A stretch of DNA of 64,000 nucleotides. Origin: Lactobacillus helsingborgensis. GTDB taxonomy: Bacteria; Bacillota; Bacilli; Lactobacillales; Lactobacillaceae. The stretch is taken from the NCBI RefSeq assembly GCF_000970855.1, contig NZ_KQ034046.1, forward strand, positions 717,511 through 781,510, written 5' to 3'. Position 1 is the first letter of the stretch; every line of letters starts with the position of its first letter. The notes beneath the pieces are model-generated. The model saw only the letters and a list, made by a program, of their open reading frames with translations. It ran no database searches and was not told the DNA's origin. Positions 9,234 to 17,221 of this stretch are shown here, one piece after another. A program made the translations under genes and the position numbers.

Positions 9234-10244
9234 TTATTGATCGTTTTCTTTTAAAAAACTCTGAATAATTCTTTCTCTCATAGTTAGAAAGACCTGATTA
9301 TGACCAGTAGGGTGAATACGATTGGTTAAAAGAATTAGACCAGACTTTTTTACACGGTCAAGAAGCATAAGAACACCAGTGAAGCCTGTATGCAGAATTA
9401 GGGGGTAATGCAACTGAGGGTCAAAGCGCAAGTCCCAGCCCCATGAGCGCGGTTTGACGCCCGCCGGATTTTTATTATCGAATAACATTGCGACAAGTTC
9501 TTGACTGAAGGGCAGAATTTGTTTATCCAAGCCCAAGTAACCTTTACTTAATTTAACCAAGTCATTCATTGTGGAGAAAAGTCCTGCTGAACCGCAATCA
9601 CTGCCAAGCTGGCGTGCTTTAGGATCGTGCGGCTCACCCTGCAAAACTTTCCCTTGGTAAACAGCAGTGGGCACACATAAGTCCTTAGGGGGATTGAATG
9701 TCGTGTTTTCCAAACCAGAAGGCTCGATTATTAATTTTTGACCAACTTCTTGAACTGGCTGCCCAAATATTTTTTTAACAACCAACCCCAACAAGATAAA
9801 ATTCGTATCGGCATAGCGCATTTTATGTTCAAACTCGTCTGTGACAGGTAAATGAATGATGGCATTGATTAATTCGTCGTGGGATAATTGATCACGCTTT
9901 TCAATCCAGCCACGGATTCCGCTGGTGTGGGTAAGCAGATGAAAAAGGCGGACACGTTCATCTTTAAATTCGGGAATAAAGTCGTGCAGTGGTTCAGTAA
10001 AATTGAGCTGTCCATCTTGATATAATTTAAGCAAAATATTTTCAGTAATAATTACTTTGGTCAGACTGGCTAAATCATAAATAGCAAACGGGCTAAGTTG
10101 CGTAACTGTCGGATAGGTACTTGCAAAGCCGACGGTTGAAGTGAAAACTTGGTCATTTTTAAAAAAAGCATAGTTTACGCCCGGTACAATGCGTTCCGTA
10201 ACCATTGATTCAATTAAATTTTGGGTGTTTGAGTAGTCAATCAT
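9234..10244 (-). CDS. Serine hydrolase, beta-lactamase/class C-like
   Basis: 336 residues of the penicillin-binding-protein-like serine hydrolase family. The three active-site motifs are visible: S60-L-T-K63 (nucleophile and base), Y144-A-D-T-N, and H-T-G near residue 285. There is no signal peptide or membrane segment, so it is probably cytoplasmic or exported by a non-classical route. Family members include esterases, D-amino peptidases and proteins of unknown substrate; true beta-lactamase activity is unlikely. Transcribed with its own TATAAT-type element near 10280. Confidence 0.85.
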   Translation of the reverse strand: MIDYSNTQNLIESMVTERIVPGVNYAFFKNDQVFTSTVGFASTYPTVTQLSPFAIYDLASLTKVIITENILLKLYQDGQLNFTEPLHDFIPEFKDERVRLFHLLTHTSGIRGWIEKRDQLSHDELINAIIHLPVTDEFEHKMRYADTNFILLGLVVKKIFGQPVQEVGQKLIIEPSGLENTTFNPPKDLCVPTAVYQGKVLQGEPHDPKARQLGSDCGSAGLFSTMNDLVKLSKGYLGLDKQILPFSQELVAMLFDNKNPAGVKPRSWGWDLRFDPQLHYPLILHTGFTGVLMLLDRVKKSGLILLTNRIHPTGHNQVFLTMRERIIQSFLKENDQ

Positions 10245-10326
10245 AAAATCTGTCTTTCAGTTAATATTTCTAATTATATTATATCTAACTAAATGACATT
10301 TATTATCTTTTCACGCAGTTTGATAC

Positions 10327-10361
10327 AAAAAACTTGAAAGCCAGTCAGCATTCAAGTTTTT
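10327..10361. terminator. Terminator, probably bidirectional
   Basis: AAAACTTGAA/TTCAAGTTTT stem with a 12-base loop, A-rich before and T-rich after. It ends the DUF3021 gene on the minus strand. Confidence 0.75.
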
Positions 10362-10378
10362 AAATATTACTACTATTT

Positions 10379-10831
10379 TTATTTAGGGATTTTTTCGTTT
10401 AATTGCTCAACCATTCTACGAGAAAAGAACATGGTGGCAAGCCAGATTATGAAGTAGACTACGCAGTAGTTGAGGGTGTAACCCAAAAAAATTGTGAGAT
10501 TAAAAGGCATTCCCGCAAGGATAGACAGGGGCGTCACCAAGATATAGGTAATGAGAAAATGACTAAATGTTTGGCGGGTAATGCTCCATCTTTCTTGTTC
10601 AAAAATTACGGTGCTACCACCATAAATCGCACCCATTAGTGCCCAAATAATCATGGAGACAAAAGTTGCCTGCACCGGATTAGCAAATAAACTGACAAAA
10701 TTTTCAATAGATGGGGTAAATTGTGGCAAGTTGTTTACTTGACAAAATATAAGTGCAAAAATTAGCCCGATAGTCACTCCGATCGGTGCAGAGATAAGAG
10801 AACGGCTAATTAAAGATTTGAGATTTTTCAT
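10379..10831 (-). CDS. DUF3021 membrane protein, partner of the LytTR regulator
   Basis: 150 residues from the ATG at 10831-10829 (MKNLKSLISRSLISAP), four hydrophobic segments. The reading frame is open further upstream, to 11158, but that extension is read in the wrong frame of the LytTR gene and is not part of this protein. The start overlaps the LytTR stop as ATGA and follows AAAAAGGAG. Pairs of a LytTR DNA-binding protein and a DUF3021 membrane protein are common in Firmicutes. By analogy with the streptococcal LytTR regulatory systems, the membrane partner may restrain the regulator. Confidence 0.85.
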   Translation of the reverse strand: MKNLKSLISRSLISAPIGVTIGLIFALIFCQVNNLPQFTPSIENFVSLFANPVQATFVSMIIWALMGAIYGGSTVIFEQERWSITRQTFSHFLITYILVTPLSILAGMPFNLTIFLGYTLNYCVVYFIIWLATMFFSRRMVEQLNEKIPK

Positions 10832-11273
10832 GATAAATACTCCTTTTTGATTTTTTGCATATAACGGCGGGAAGTGTAAGTCATTTTGCCGTTTTTGAGA
10901 ATAACTTGATAAATTCCCGTTTTGTGCCAGTGCAAATTCTTGAATGTAGCTGAAATTAACAATTTCTGAACTGGATATTTGCACAAAAAGTTGTCTTGGC
11001 AGCAAAAGCTTAACTTCATAAAGACGTTGCTTTATTCGGTACACATATTGCTCAGTTTCACAGACGACTTCCTTTTTTTTGTGTATGAATTGAAATAATT
11101 TCGTGAAAAGCAATAATCTTTTTCCGTCCGGATTTAAAACCGATGAGAATTTGCTCATTTAAAAAGCGGTCCAAATTATCACGCAGATTAGTGCTGTTCT
11201 CATTAATTTGGGGTGTATTGACTGTCACGAACAATTCTCGCAAGTGAGAAATTGCTTTTTGATTTACTAACAT
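10828..11273 (-). pseudogene. LytTR-domain DNA-binding regulator, split by two frameshifts
   Basis: A LytTR protein of about 148 residues can be assembled only by joining three frames. The first piece starts at ATG 11273 (MLVNQKAISHLRELF) and reaches EIISIHTQKK. A run of eight A (coding strand) at about 11073-11080 shifts the frame; seven A would continue into EVVCETEQYVYRIKQRLY and the LytTR core QISSSEIVNFSYIQ. A second shift near 10940-10950 leads to the last piece, GIYQVILKNG and YTSRRYMQKIKKEYLS, with a stop overlapping the DUF3021 start. Either a pseudogene, sequencing error, or a tract that varies by slippage; the second shift makes simple phase variation less likely. Confidence 0.75.
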
Positions 11274-11339
11274 GGCTTAGTTTCCTTTCCTTAGCATTTA
11301 AGATAGCAAGGGAGCATCATTTTGTGAACAAAATTTGTG

Positions 11340-11367
11340 TAACTGGTCGTTTTTCTATGATAACTGG
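11340..11367 (-). promoter_or_regulatory. Candidate LytTR operator: direct repeat 21 bases apart
   Basis: TAACTGG occurs at 11340-11346 and again at 11361-11367, exactly two helical turns apart, 67-94 bases before the LytTR gene start. LytTR regulators are known to bind two direct repeats with this kind of spacing. Confidence 0.45.
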
Positions 11368-11466
11368 AAGTAGGGGGATAAAGCTAAATACAGCAGGCTT
11401 TAGCGTCTTTATTCAATCAGAATTGCTAAGAGGTTAGCAAAATCTTTCTTTTAGAGTAAAAAGCAC

Positions 11467-11495
11467 TTGACATCGGACCCCGCTTCAAGCATAAT
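11467..11495 (+). promoter_or_regulatory. Promoter of the tRNA pair
   Basis: Perfect TTGACA at 11467-11472, 17 bases, then CATAAT at 11490-11495. The first tRNA begins 16 bases after the -10 element. Confidence 0.8.
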
Positions 11496-11510
11496 AATTA
11501 CTGTTGATTT

Positions 11511-11582
11511 TGCCCGCTGGTCAAATGGTTAAGACGCCACCCTCTCAAGGTGGAGTTACGAGTTCAATTCTCGTGCGGGTGA
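11511..11582 (+). tRNA. tRNA-Glu (CTC)
   Basis: The D arm (GTC..GAC), anticodon stem CCACC/GGTGG with loop CTCTCAA, and T arm ACGAG/CTCGT all fold. The anticodon reads CTC, for the codon GAG. The acceptor stem starts with two wobble pairs (U1-G72, G2-U71), weaker than usual for tRNA-Glu. CCA is not encoded. Confidence 0.88.
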
Positions 11583-11590
11583 TTTAACAC

Positions 11591-11662
11591 TGGGATATAG
11601 CCAAATGGTAAGGCACAGGTTTCTGGTTCCTGCATGTTTCGGTTCGAGCCCGGATATCCCAA
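11591..11662 (+). tRNA. tRNA-Gln (CTG)
   Basis: Acceptor stem TGGGATA/TATCCCA is perfect. The anticodon stem CAGG/CCTG carries loop TTCTGGT with anticodon CTG (codon CAG) and the U-U mismatch at its base that is usual in tRNA-Gln. T arm TTTCGGTTCGAGCCCGG is close to consensus. CCA is not encoded. Eight bases after tRNA-Glu, so co-transcribed. Confidence 0.92.
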
Positions 11663-11716
11663 TAAAAACAGCTCAACGGCAATCGTGGTGGTAGCTAATG
11701 CTCATCAGAGCGTTAA

Positions 11717-11752
11717 GAAAAGCTAGATGAATAATATTCATCTAGCTTTTTT
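11717..11752 (+). terminator. Terminator of the tRNA pair
   Basis: AAAGCTAGATGAATA/TATTCATCTAGCTTTTTT stem and T tract. Confidence 0.9.
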
Positions 11753-11940
11753 GGTTTTATGAATTAGCCTAAATGGGCTAAAACTTTAATTTTTTAAATT
11801 GATCGGTAAGTGGATTAATCTATTAGTGTTTAGCTAAAATAAAATTCTCAAATTCGTTTCAAATTTAAAAGCTATCTCAAAGTGTAAAATTAATGTCTAT
11901 ATACTGATACATGCTTTTTATTAATATGCGAAATATCTTT

Positions 11941-12813
11941 CTAACTGAAAAATAGCGCAAGTCCAAAAATTAGTATTACTGTTAAGAAACTAAGTGCAGA
12001 CCAATTAAAAATTTTTTCCTTTTTATCTATTTTCTTTTCTTTTTTATCATCTTTATCAATTTTATCATCTTTTGTTAGATTGATTTTTGAAATCCAAATA
12101 AAAAGTATTTCAATAAGTCCCCACAAGGTAAAGCCGAAAACGGAAGCAAGAATTAGAGCTTGACCTAATGAAGCATGTGTACTTCTCATATTCTGGAATA
12201 AGTTGCTAAGTAAGTTCATTCCACCGAAAATGGCAAAAGTAATAGCGGTGAAGATACCGAGAATTGCAATGAATTCTGGATAAAGCTCCTTTTTAATATT
12301 GTTTTCTGCCTCTATAATATTATTTTTTATATTATTTTTGGCATCTATACTATTATTTTTGACTCTTCGGTCTAGGTCATCCAGTCGTTCCTTAATATTA
12401 ACCAAATCCCCTTGTTTAGTTATAACACCATAATACCGTTTATATGAAGCAACTACATTATTATAAAGGTCTTGACTTTCAGGATCTGTAAGATCTTTTA
12501 ATTTTCCCAGGTAAAGTGGTAAGTTATTTTTATTAACTGGCTTTGAATCTGGTTTGTCAAGTTCATCATAGCAATTTTTTAGTATTTCCTTGAATCCTTT
12601 ATCATTACCAATAACAGTGCTATAAATAAGATTTTGAATATCTAGATCAATGTACTTTAAAGCGATTTCATTACCTTTGAGATTTTCCGCAAGTTCCACT
12701 AGGTTAGCGTCCTGCGTATCTGTTTTATATTTACCTGTAAATACAAGATCAACAAAATCCCAGGCTTCCTGTTCAATATTTGTATCTTTATTTTCTTCCG
12801 CCTTTTTACTCAT
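11941..12813 (-). CDS. Membrane protein of unknown function with coiled coil
   Basis: 290 residues from the ATG at 12813, which follows GAGGTGAGG; an upstream in-frame GTG (12822) lies inside that ribosome binding site. The N-terminal 140 residues are helical and soluble, followed by a coiled-coil stretch (LVNIKERLDDLDRRV and Asn/Ile repeats), two membrane segments (about 176-240), a loop made almost only of Lys and Asp, and a third membrane segment at the C-terminus. No family recognised. It stands alone between tRNA-Gln and a lipoprotein, a typical place for accessory genes. The soluble domain plus membrane effector layout resembles some defence or stress effectors, but that is speculation. 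Confidence 0.75.
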   Translation of the reverse strand: MSKKAEENKDTNIEQEAWDFVDLVFTGKYKTDTQDANLVELAENLKGNEIALKYIDLDIQNLIYSTVIGNDKGFKEILKNCYDELDKPDSKPVNKNNLPLYLGKLKDLTDPESQDLYNNVVASYKRYYGVITKQGDLVNIKERLDDLDRRVKNNSIDAKNNIKNNIIEAENNIKKELYPEFIAILGIFTAITFAIFGGMNLLSNLFQNMRSTHASLGQALILASVFGFTLWGLIEILFIWISKINLTKDDKIDKDDKKEKKIDKKEKIFNWSALSFLTVILIFGLALFFS

Positions 12814-13030
12814 TTTCCTCACCTCAAAAATAATTATACATTAATAAATATCATTTTTTTATGAATATTTAGAATAATTGTTTACATATAGTAAAGTAAT
12901 TAATAAAATTAGTTTTGTCAATTACATTTTTAATTATTGCCCAATTGAGCAAAAAAATATGAACCGTATTTTCTCACTCTCAATCAAGGTTTGCGAGAAC
13001 AAACAATTAAATTTGCATAGATTACCCAAT

Positions 13031-13066
13031 AAAAAACTAGATGTGCTTTGCTCATCTAGCTTTTTT
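13031..13066. terminator. Bidirectional terminator
   Basis: CTAGATG/CATCTAG stem flanked by an A run and a T run. It ends the lipoprotein gene on the minus strand. The arms match the tRNA terminator at 11717. Confidence 0.85.
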
Positions 13067-13068
13067 GT

Positions 13069-13692
13069 TTATTTTAAATTAGTTTGCGTTTTAGATATCA
13101 GCTTATCGTCAGTAAATGAAAAACTGGCACTTGCACCAGCATTCTTAGCTTTAATTCCAGTGAAGTAAACTGCGGTGACATTTTTCTTACCCAAAACCAC
13201 ATTTTCACTCAGTCCGTCAGGTTCACCATAAGCATTGACGATAGTACTGTAAGAACTGCCGTCTTTCAAACTATTAAATGCTTTAAGCGATAGCGTATTG
13301 CTGCTGCGAGTCCATTTAAAACCCGAAACTGTCTTAGTGATAGCCTTTTTATGACTGAATTGCACCAAAATAGTAGTGTCATATTTGGTCCAAGAATATG
13401 ATTTCACCTTAAAACCTTTAACTGCAGTAGATGAAACCGACTCAGGCTGACCCAAAATGCCTTTAACATCTTTAATGGTGCTGCCACTGTTACCTTGTTG
13501 CATGACATCACCAACTTTAATCTTGTCGTATGATTTTCTAAAAGAAGTTTTTTGAGTATTAGTCTTCTTTACTTTCTGGCTGCTTTTGGGCTTACTACTG
13601 CCAGATTTACTACTATTATCAGAACAGCCAACTAATGATAAGGCAATCATACCAGTTGCTGCCACTGTCAAAATCTTCTTGAACTTTTTCAT
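13069..13692 (-). CDS. Lipoprotein with two DUF3862/BLIP-like repeats
   Basis: 207 residues. The signal peptide ends in a lipobox LVGC with Cys23 as the lipidated residue, followed by a Ser/Lys linker. Two related units follow: one from YDKIKVGD with the core GSTIKDVKGILGQPESV, and one from FNSLKDGSSYSTIVNAYGEPDG. This is the repeated fold seen in DUF3862 and beta-lactamase-inhibitor-like lipoproteins. The function is unknown; it sits on the outer face of the membrane. The ATG follows AGGAGG. Monocistronic. Confidence 0.85.
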   Translation of the reverse strand: MKKFKKILTVAATGMIALSLVGCSDNSSKSGSSKPKSSQKVKKTNTQKTSFRKSYDKIKVGDVMQQGNSGSTIKDVKGILGQPESVSSTAVKGFKVKSYSWTKYDTTILVQFSHKKAITKTVSGFKWTRSSNTLSLKAFNSLKDGSSYSTIVNAYGEPDGLSENVVLGKKNVTAVYFTGIKAKNAGASASFSFTDDKLISKTQTNLK

Positions 13693-14202
13693 TACTTCCT
13701 CCTGAAGTGCTATTGCCGTAGGTTTAATGTCACTGACGTGGTGGACAAAACAAAAATTAATGTTTGCTCATAGCATTAATGAAATATTTTTGAATTCAAA
13801 GCCACATTTCATCATCAATTTATAATCCGGTATAGTTTAATTTTATCCTAGAACCTTATTAAGGTAAATAAGTCAAAAGATCATTTTGGTAAAATTTGGG
13901 ACGATTAAATTCTCGGCTAGAATAGGTCTAACAGCAGTAATGAAGGGGAGTTTAGCTATTAGTGCCATTTAAATAATTTAAGATAAAATCTAATGAAAAG
14001 ATAAACAAAAGTTATAATCTGTAAAAATTGGAGCTGATTTTAATTAAAAAGCAGAATATCTTATCGCTGCAGTATCTCTGTAATTAAAGATAGTAGTTTT
14101 GCTTTCTGATGAGATAGGCAGGCCAGATCGTATCTAAAAGCTGCTCTGGAAGAAGAATTTGGAAAAAAGTTTGGTTTAACCAAGCTGAAGAAATAACTAA
14201 TA

Positions 14203-14235
14203 AGTGTCAGGCTGTTTAAGCAGTCTGGCACTTTT
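14203..14235 (+). terminator. Terminator of a lost upstream gene
   Basis: GTGTCAGGCTG/CAGTCTGGCAC stem (with G-U pairs), six-base loop, TTTTT tail. Confidence 0.75.
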
Positions 14236-14290
14236 TATTTCAAACAAAATGATAAACAAGAATATTTAGAGTTCACCGCAAAACACAAAT

Positions 14291-14329
14291 TCACTAATGA
14301 GCATGACATAAATTGGACTGAATTAGTGA
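14291..14329. repeat. Inverted repeat upstream of the PTS operon
   Basis: TCACTAAT at 14291-14298 and its complement ATTAGTGA at 14322-14329, 23 bases apart, just upstream of the -10 and cre elements. A plausible activator site for the PRD regulator. Confidence 0.4.
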
Positions 14330-14341
14330 TTTAGCAGTATG

Positions 14342-14357
14342 TGTAAGCGCTTATAAT
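14342..14357 (+). promoter_or_regulatory. cre-like site overlapping the -10 of the PTS operon
   Basis: TGTAAGCGCTTATA (14342-14355) fits the CcpA operator consensus except for the last C. It overlaps a perfect TATAAT at 14352-14357. The -35 position holds only a weak match, as is usual for an activated promoter. Binding of CcpA here would block transcription when preferred sugars are present. Confidence 0.65.
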
Positions 14358-14384
14358 CGAATTGAGCGGAAGGAGGTGAATGAA

Positions 14385-16100
14385 TTGAGCAGCCAGAATA
14401 AAGAAATTTTATTAAGAATAGCGAAAGAGGGCACAGTTACTAAAAAAGAGCTTAAGGAACAGTTCGATTTGACGGATAGGCAGGTTAATTATGCTATTGC
14501 CAACATCAACAGTTATCTTAAATTGCAGAAGTTACCATTAATTGTCTTAAAAAATAAAACTTATTTTGCCAAGAGAGAACTGGTTAATTATTTTGCCAAT
14601 CACAAAGAAAAAAATAATTTACGTACTTTTTTACCTGACGAAAGAGTGTGGCTTCTCCTAACACTGATCTTGAGCAGAACCAGTCCACTCTTTCTAAACG
14701 ATTTTGTTTTTGAATTTCATGTTAGCAAGAACACCGTTTTAGCCGATCTTAAGAGAACCCGTACCCAAATTGCAGACTTAGGATTAAAGATTACTTTTTC
14801 CCGTAAAAACGGCTATCGCCTAATAGGACACGAATGGGATAAACGCATGCTGCTGTATAAAGGTATTTTAAAGATTTATACGGCGCTGGGCTTTGATACC
14901 TGCCTCCAGCTGTTACCAGACATCAATGATAACTATCCTGCAATTGAAAGCAGCTTGTTGAAAATAGAAGAACAGCTCGGGAAAAAATATACTGATGATG
15001 ACTTCTTTCTGCTAATTTTGTTTTTAACAGCAGTCACTAATCGGATCAAGCAAAATAAAAATTTGATTGCTAATGAACTGGCTAACGATGAAGAAATTAA
15101 GCAAACAGCAGAATATCAGGCCCTCGAACAAACTTTTTTTGATGAATTTTCACTTCAGGAAAAAAGTTTTGTTGCTCTTTTTATTTTAGGGGCAAATGTT
15201 AAGCAGCAGCAAAAAATATCCGCTTCTGTGCAAACAAGATTGATTAACGCATTGTGGGAATTTTTGAATGAATTTGAATTAAAGTCATTTATTGTGCTGC
15301 CGAATAAAAAGGATCTGTTAAAAAAGCTGATTGATCATTTTAGACCAGCTTATTACCGCATTAAATATAAACTGCCAGATAACAATCCCATGTTTAAGGA
15401 GATTATCACTAAATATCACAGCCTATATGAGATTGTGGCGCAGTCAATGACACCTTTAAATAATTTTTTTGGTACTCAAATTTCGCCTGACGAAACTGCT
15501 TTTGTGACTATTTTTATTGGAGGTCACCTCCTAGAAAATAAGGTTAATGACCGCAAAAGAAAAATAGGTCGGGCAATACCGGTTTGTCCTAACGGAGTTT
15601 CAACCTCAAAAATACTGGAAAATAATCTGCGGGTGGCTTTTCCTGAGTTATCGTTTTATCCAGCTTGCTCAGTGCGTGAATATAAAAATTTTGTTTTGCC
15701 TTATGATGTGGTTTTTTCCACGGTGCCGCTTAAGTCAGAAAAAACAGTTTTTGTTATCAATGAAATTCTAAATGAGCACAGTATTACCAAACTAAGAAAT
15801 GACGTTTTTAAAAAATTGTTGAACTTAAACTTCTCTAATATTGATATTCCCCAAATCATGAAGGTAGTTGCTGACTTTGCTGAAATAAAGGATAAAAAAG
15901 GTCTTGAAGACGGTTTGACTAAGCTGCTAATACCGGAAAGCAATTTATTTGACGAGATGTCACAAGAACTGTCAAAGAGCAAACCTTATATTAAGGTCAT
16001 TTTTACCCACCAGCAATATTCTTGGACGAGGTTAATAGCAAAAATTTCGGAGCCAATGATTAAAAGCAAAATTGTGAGTGACGCTTTCTTCCTAGCTTAG
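14385..16100 (+). CDS. PRD-type PTS operon regulator (MtlR/BglG family), truncated
   Basis: 571 residues from the TTG at 14385, eight bases after AAGGAGG; an upstream GTG (14376) lies inside that site. Domains in order: N-terminal winged helix (1-60), a second helix-turn-helix (FHVSKNTVLADLKRTR), two PRD domains (about 190-400), and an EIIB-like domain with the phosphorylatable-Cys loop VCPNGVSTSK. The frame ends at TAG 16098-16100, but the same frame continues without a break into an EIIA-like domain. Full-length relatives have this EIIA domain, so the protein is shortened by a nonsense codon. The regulator would normally activate the downstream PTS genes when its PTS is active. Confidence 0.88.
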   Translation: MSSQNKEILLRIAKEGTVTKKELKEQFDLTDRQVNYAIANINSYLKLQKLPLIVLKNKTYFAKRELVNYFANHKEKNNLRTFLPDERVWLLLTLILSRTSPLFLNDFVFEFHVSKNTVLADLKRTRTQIADLGLKITFSRKNGYRLIGHEWDKRMLLYKGILKIYTALGFDTCLQLLPDINDNYPAIESSLLKIEEQLGKKYTDDDFFLLILFLTAVTNRIKQNKNLIANELANDEEIKQTAEYQALEQTFFDEFSLQEKSFVALFILGANVKQQQKISASVQTRLINALWEFLNEFELKSFIVLPNKKDLLKKLIDHFRPAYYRIKYKLPDNNPMFKEIITKYHSLYEIVAQSMTPLNNFFGTQISPDETAFVTIFIGGHLLENKVNDRKRKIGRAIPVCPNGVSTSKILENNLRVAFPELSFYPACSVREYKNFVLPYDVVFSTVPLKSEKTVFVINEILNEHSITKLRNDVFKKLLNLNFSNIDIPQIMKVVADFAEIKDKKGLEDGLTKLLIPESNLFDEMSQELSKSKPYIKVIFTHQQYSWTRLIAKISEPMIKSKIVSDAFFLA

Positions 16101-16409
16101 AAAAAAGAGTACCGTGATCAACCCGACTATATTTTGTTAAATAGGCAGATACCACTGTTACATTTGGATCCAGACGTTTATCCCCAACAATTAGGACTGA
16201 CACTATTGGTTTCCGCAAATCCCGTCAAATACGAGTCAGCCCAAGTCAATGTTGTCGCTCTGTTGACCACACCGAATAAGACAGATCATTTACCTTTACT
16301 TTATCAAGTTAAAAATATGGCAAAAGATACGACCTTTATTCATACGCTGTCTCAATCTGCGAATACCAAGGAAGCAGAAAAATTAGTCCAAAAGTTTCTT
16401 ACCGCTTAA
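16101..16409 (+). pseudogene. EIIA-like C-terminal domain of the PRD regulator, after an in-frame TAG
   Basis: Directly in frame with the regulator, this stretch encodes KKEYRDQPDYILLNRQIPLL, then HLDPDVYPQQLGLTLLV and the family pattern NKTDHLPLLYQV, up to a stop at 16407. It is the EIIA (mannitol/fructose-type) domain of MtlR-like regulators, including the likely phosphorylatable His in LLHLDP. The TTG at 16134 has no ribosome binding site, so an independent start is unlikely. Without read-through of the TAG this domain is not made. Confidence 0.8.
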
Positions 16410-16427
16410 GAAAGGAGCAAATAAGTT

Positions 16428-16916
16428 TTGCAATTAACCGATTATGTTAAAAAAGATACGATTTTTTTGAATTGCCAAGCTCAAAGTAGGGCAGAACTCT
16501 TTTCAAAAGTGTCAGACAAGCTTTTGAATGAGGGTTATGTCAAAAAAGGCTTTTTAGATTTTATTAATCACAGAGAGGATAACTATCCTACGGGGTTGCA
16601 GCTGCAAAACTATACTGTAGCAATTCCACACGGCGATCCCCAGTTTATCAACAAGCCCTTTGTAGCTGTTATTACATTGACTAAACCAATTACTATGAGA
16701 CGCATGGATGATGCGATAATCAAATTACCCGTAGACACACTATTTACGCTCGGTCTCACTAATGGTAGTGATCACCTTGATTTACTTAAAGAAATTATGA
16801 AATTACTGCAGACCGATTCGTTTGTGCAGCAAATCAAAAATTGCACAAATAAAGACGAAGTGGAAACAGTAATTCGTGTTGCAGAAAAAAAGAGAAAGGA
16901 AAATTCTGATGACTGA
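16428..16916 (+). CDS. PTS EIIA, galactitol/fructose type
   Basis: 162 residues. The phosphorylation motif is AIPHGDPQF with His68 as the expected phospho-acceptor from HPr. The TTG start follows AAAGGAG by nine bases. It passes phosphate to the EIIB encoded next, with which it overlaps by eight bases, so translation is coupled. The linked EIIB and EIIC are of the galactitol type, which suggests a polyol as substrate. Confidence 0.9.
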   Translation: MQLTDYVKKDTIFLNCQAQSRAELFSKVSDKLLNEGYVKKGFLDFINHREDNYPTGLQLQNYTVAIPHGDPQFINKPFVAVITLTKPITMRRMDDAIIKLPVDTLFTLGLTNGSDHLDLLKEIMKLLQTDSFVQQIKNCTNKDEVETVIRVAEKKRKENSDD

Positions 16917-17217
16917 AAAATTAAATATTTTAGTTGCTTGTGGCAGTGGGGTAGCGACTTCAACTATTGCTGCAGACGATATTGAAGATGTTTGCCGAGA
17001 ATATGGGATTACTAATTATGCTATTTCCAAATGCAGCATGACAGAAATGCCCAGTATGAGTCAAAACTATGACATTGTTTTTACCACCAATAATTACCGC
17101 GGCAAAATTGACACACCCTTAATGAGCGTCACCGGCTTTATTACTGGGATTAATACTGCAGAACTAAGGCAAAAAGTAGGCGAAAAATTGCTTTCTTTAA
17201 CAAAGGATAGGGAGTGA
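16909..17217 (+). CDS. PTS EIIB, galactitol type
   Basis: 102 residues from the ATG at 16909 (an open frame extends further upstream but into EIIA). The P-loop-like active site ILVACGSGVATSTIA has Cys11 as the phosphorylated residue. Cytoplasmic; receives phosphate from EIIA and gives it to the incoming polyol. The ribosome binding site AGAAAGG lies inside the end of the EIIA gene. Confidence 0.92.
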   Translation: MTEKLNILVACGSGVATSTIAADDIEDVCREYGITNYAISKCSMTEMPSMSQNYDIVFTTNNYRGKIDTPLMSVTGFITGINTAELRQKVGEKLLSLTKDRE

Positions 17218-17221
17218 AATT

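Larger units (their letters stand above)
13693..14341. other. Intergenic region with a possible gene remnant
   Basis: About 650 bases between the lipoprotein start and the PTS operon promoter. Near 14075-14196 short plus-strand frames read SDEIGRPDRI and, one frame over, YLKAALEEEFGKKFGL with a stop just before the terminator at 14203. This looks like the C-terminal end of a lost gene. Nothing else is recognisable. Confidence 0.4.

Noticed and set aside
9234..10244. Beta-lactamase resistance gene
   Set aside because: It has the SxxK fold motifs, but lacks a signal peptide and belongs to a broad hydrolase family found in sensitive lactobacilli.
10379..11158. A 259-codon fusion protein including DUF3021
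   Set aside because: The first 109 codons are the out-of-frame LytTR region; the real DUF3021 start is at 10831 with its own ribosome binding site.
11591..13066. Integrated mobile element at the tRNA genes
   Set aside because: No integrase gene and no direct repeat of the tRNA 3' end were found.
16134..16409. A separate EIIA-like gene starting at TTG 16134
   Set aside because: No ribosome binding site, and the frame is continuous with the regulator through a single TAG, so it is the cut-off C-terminus.
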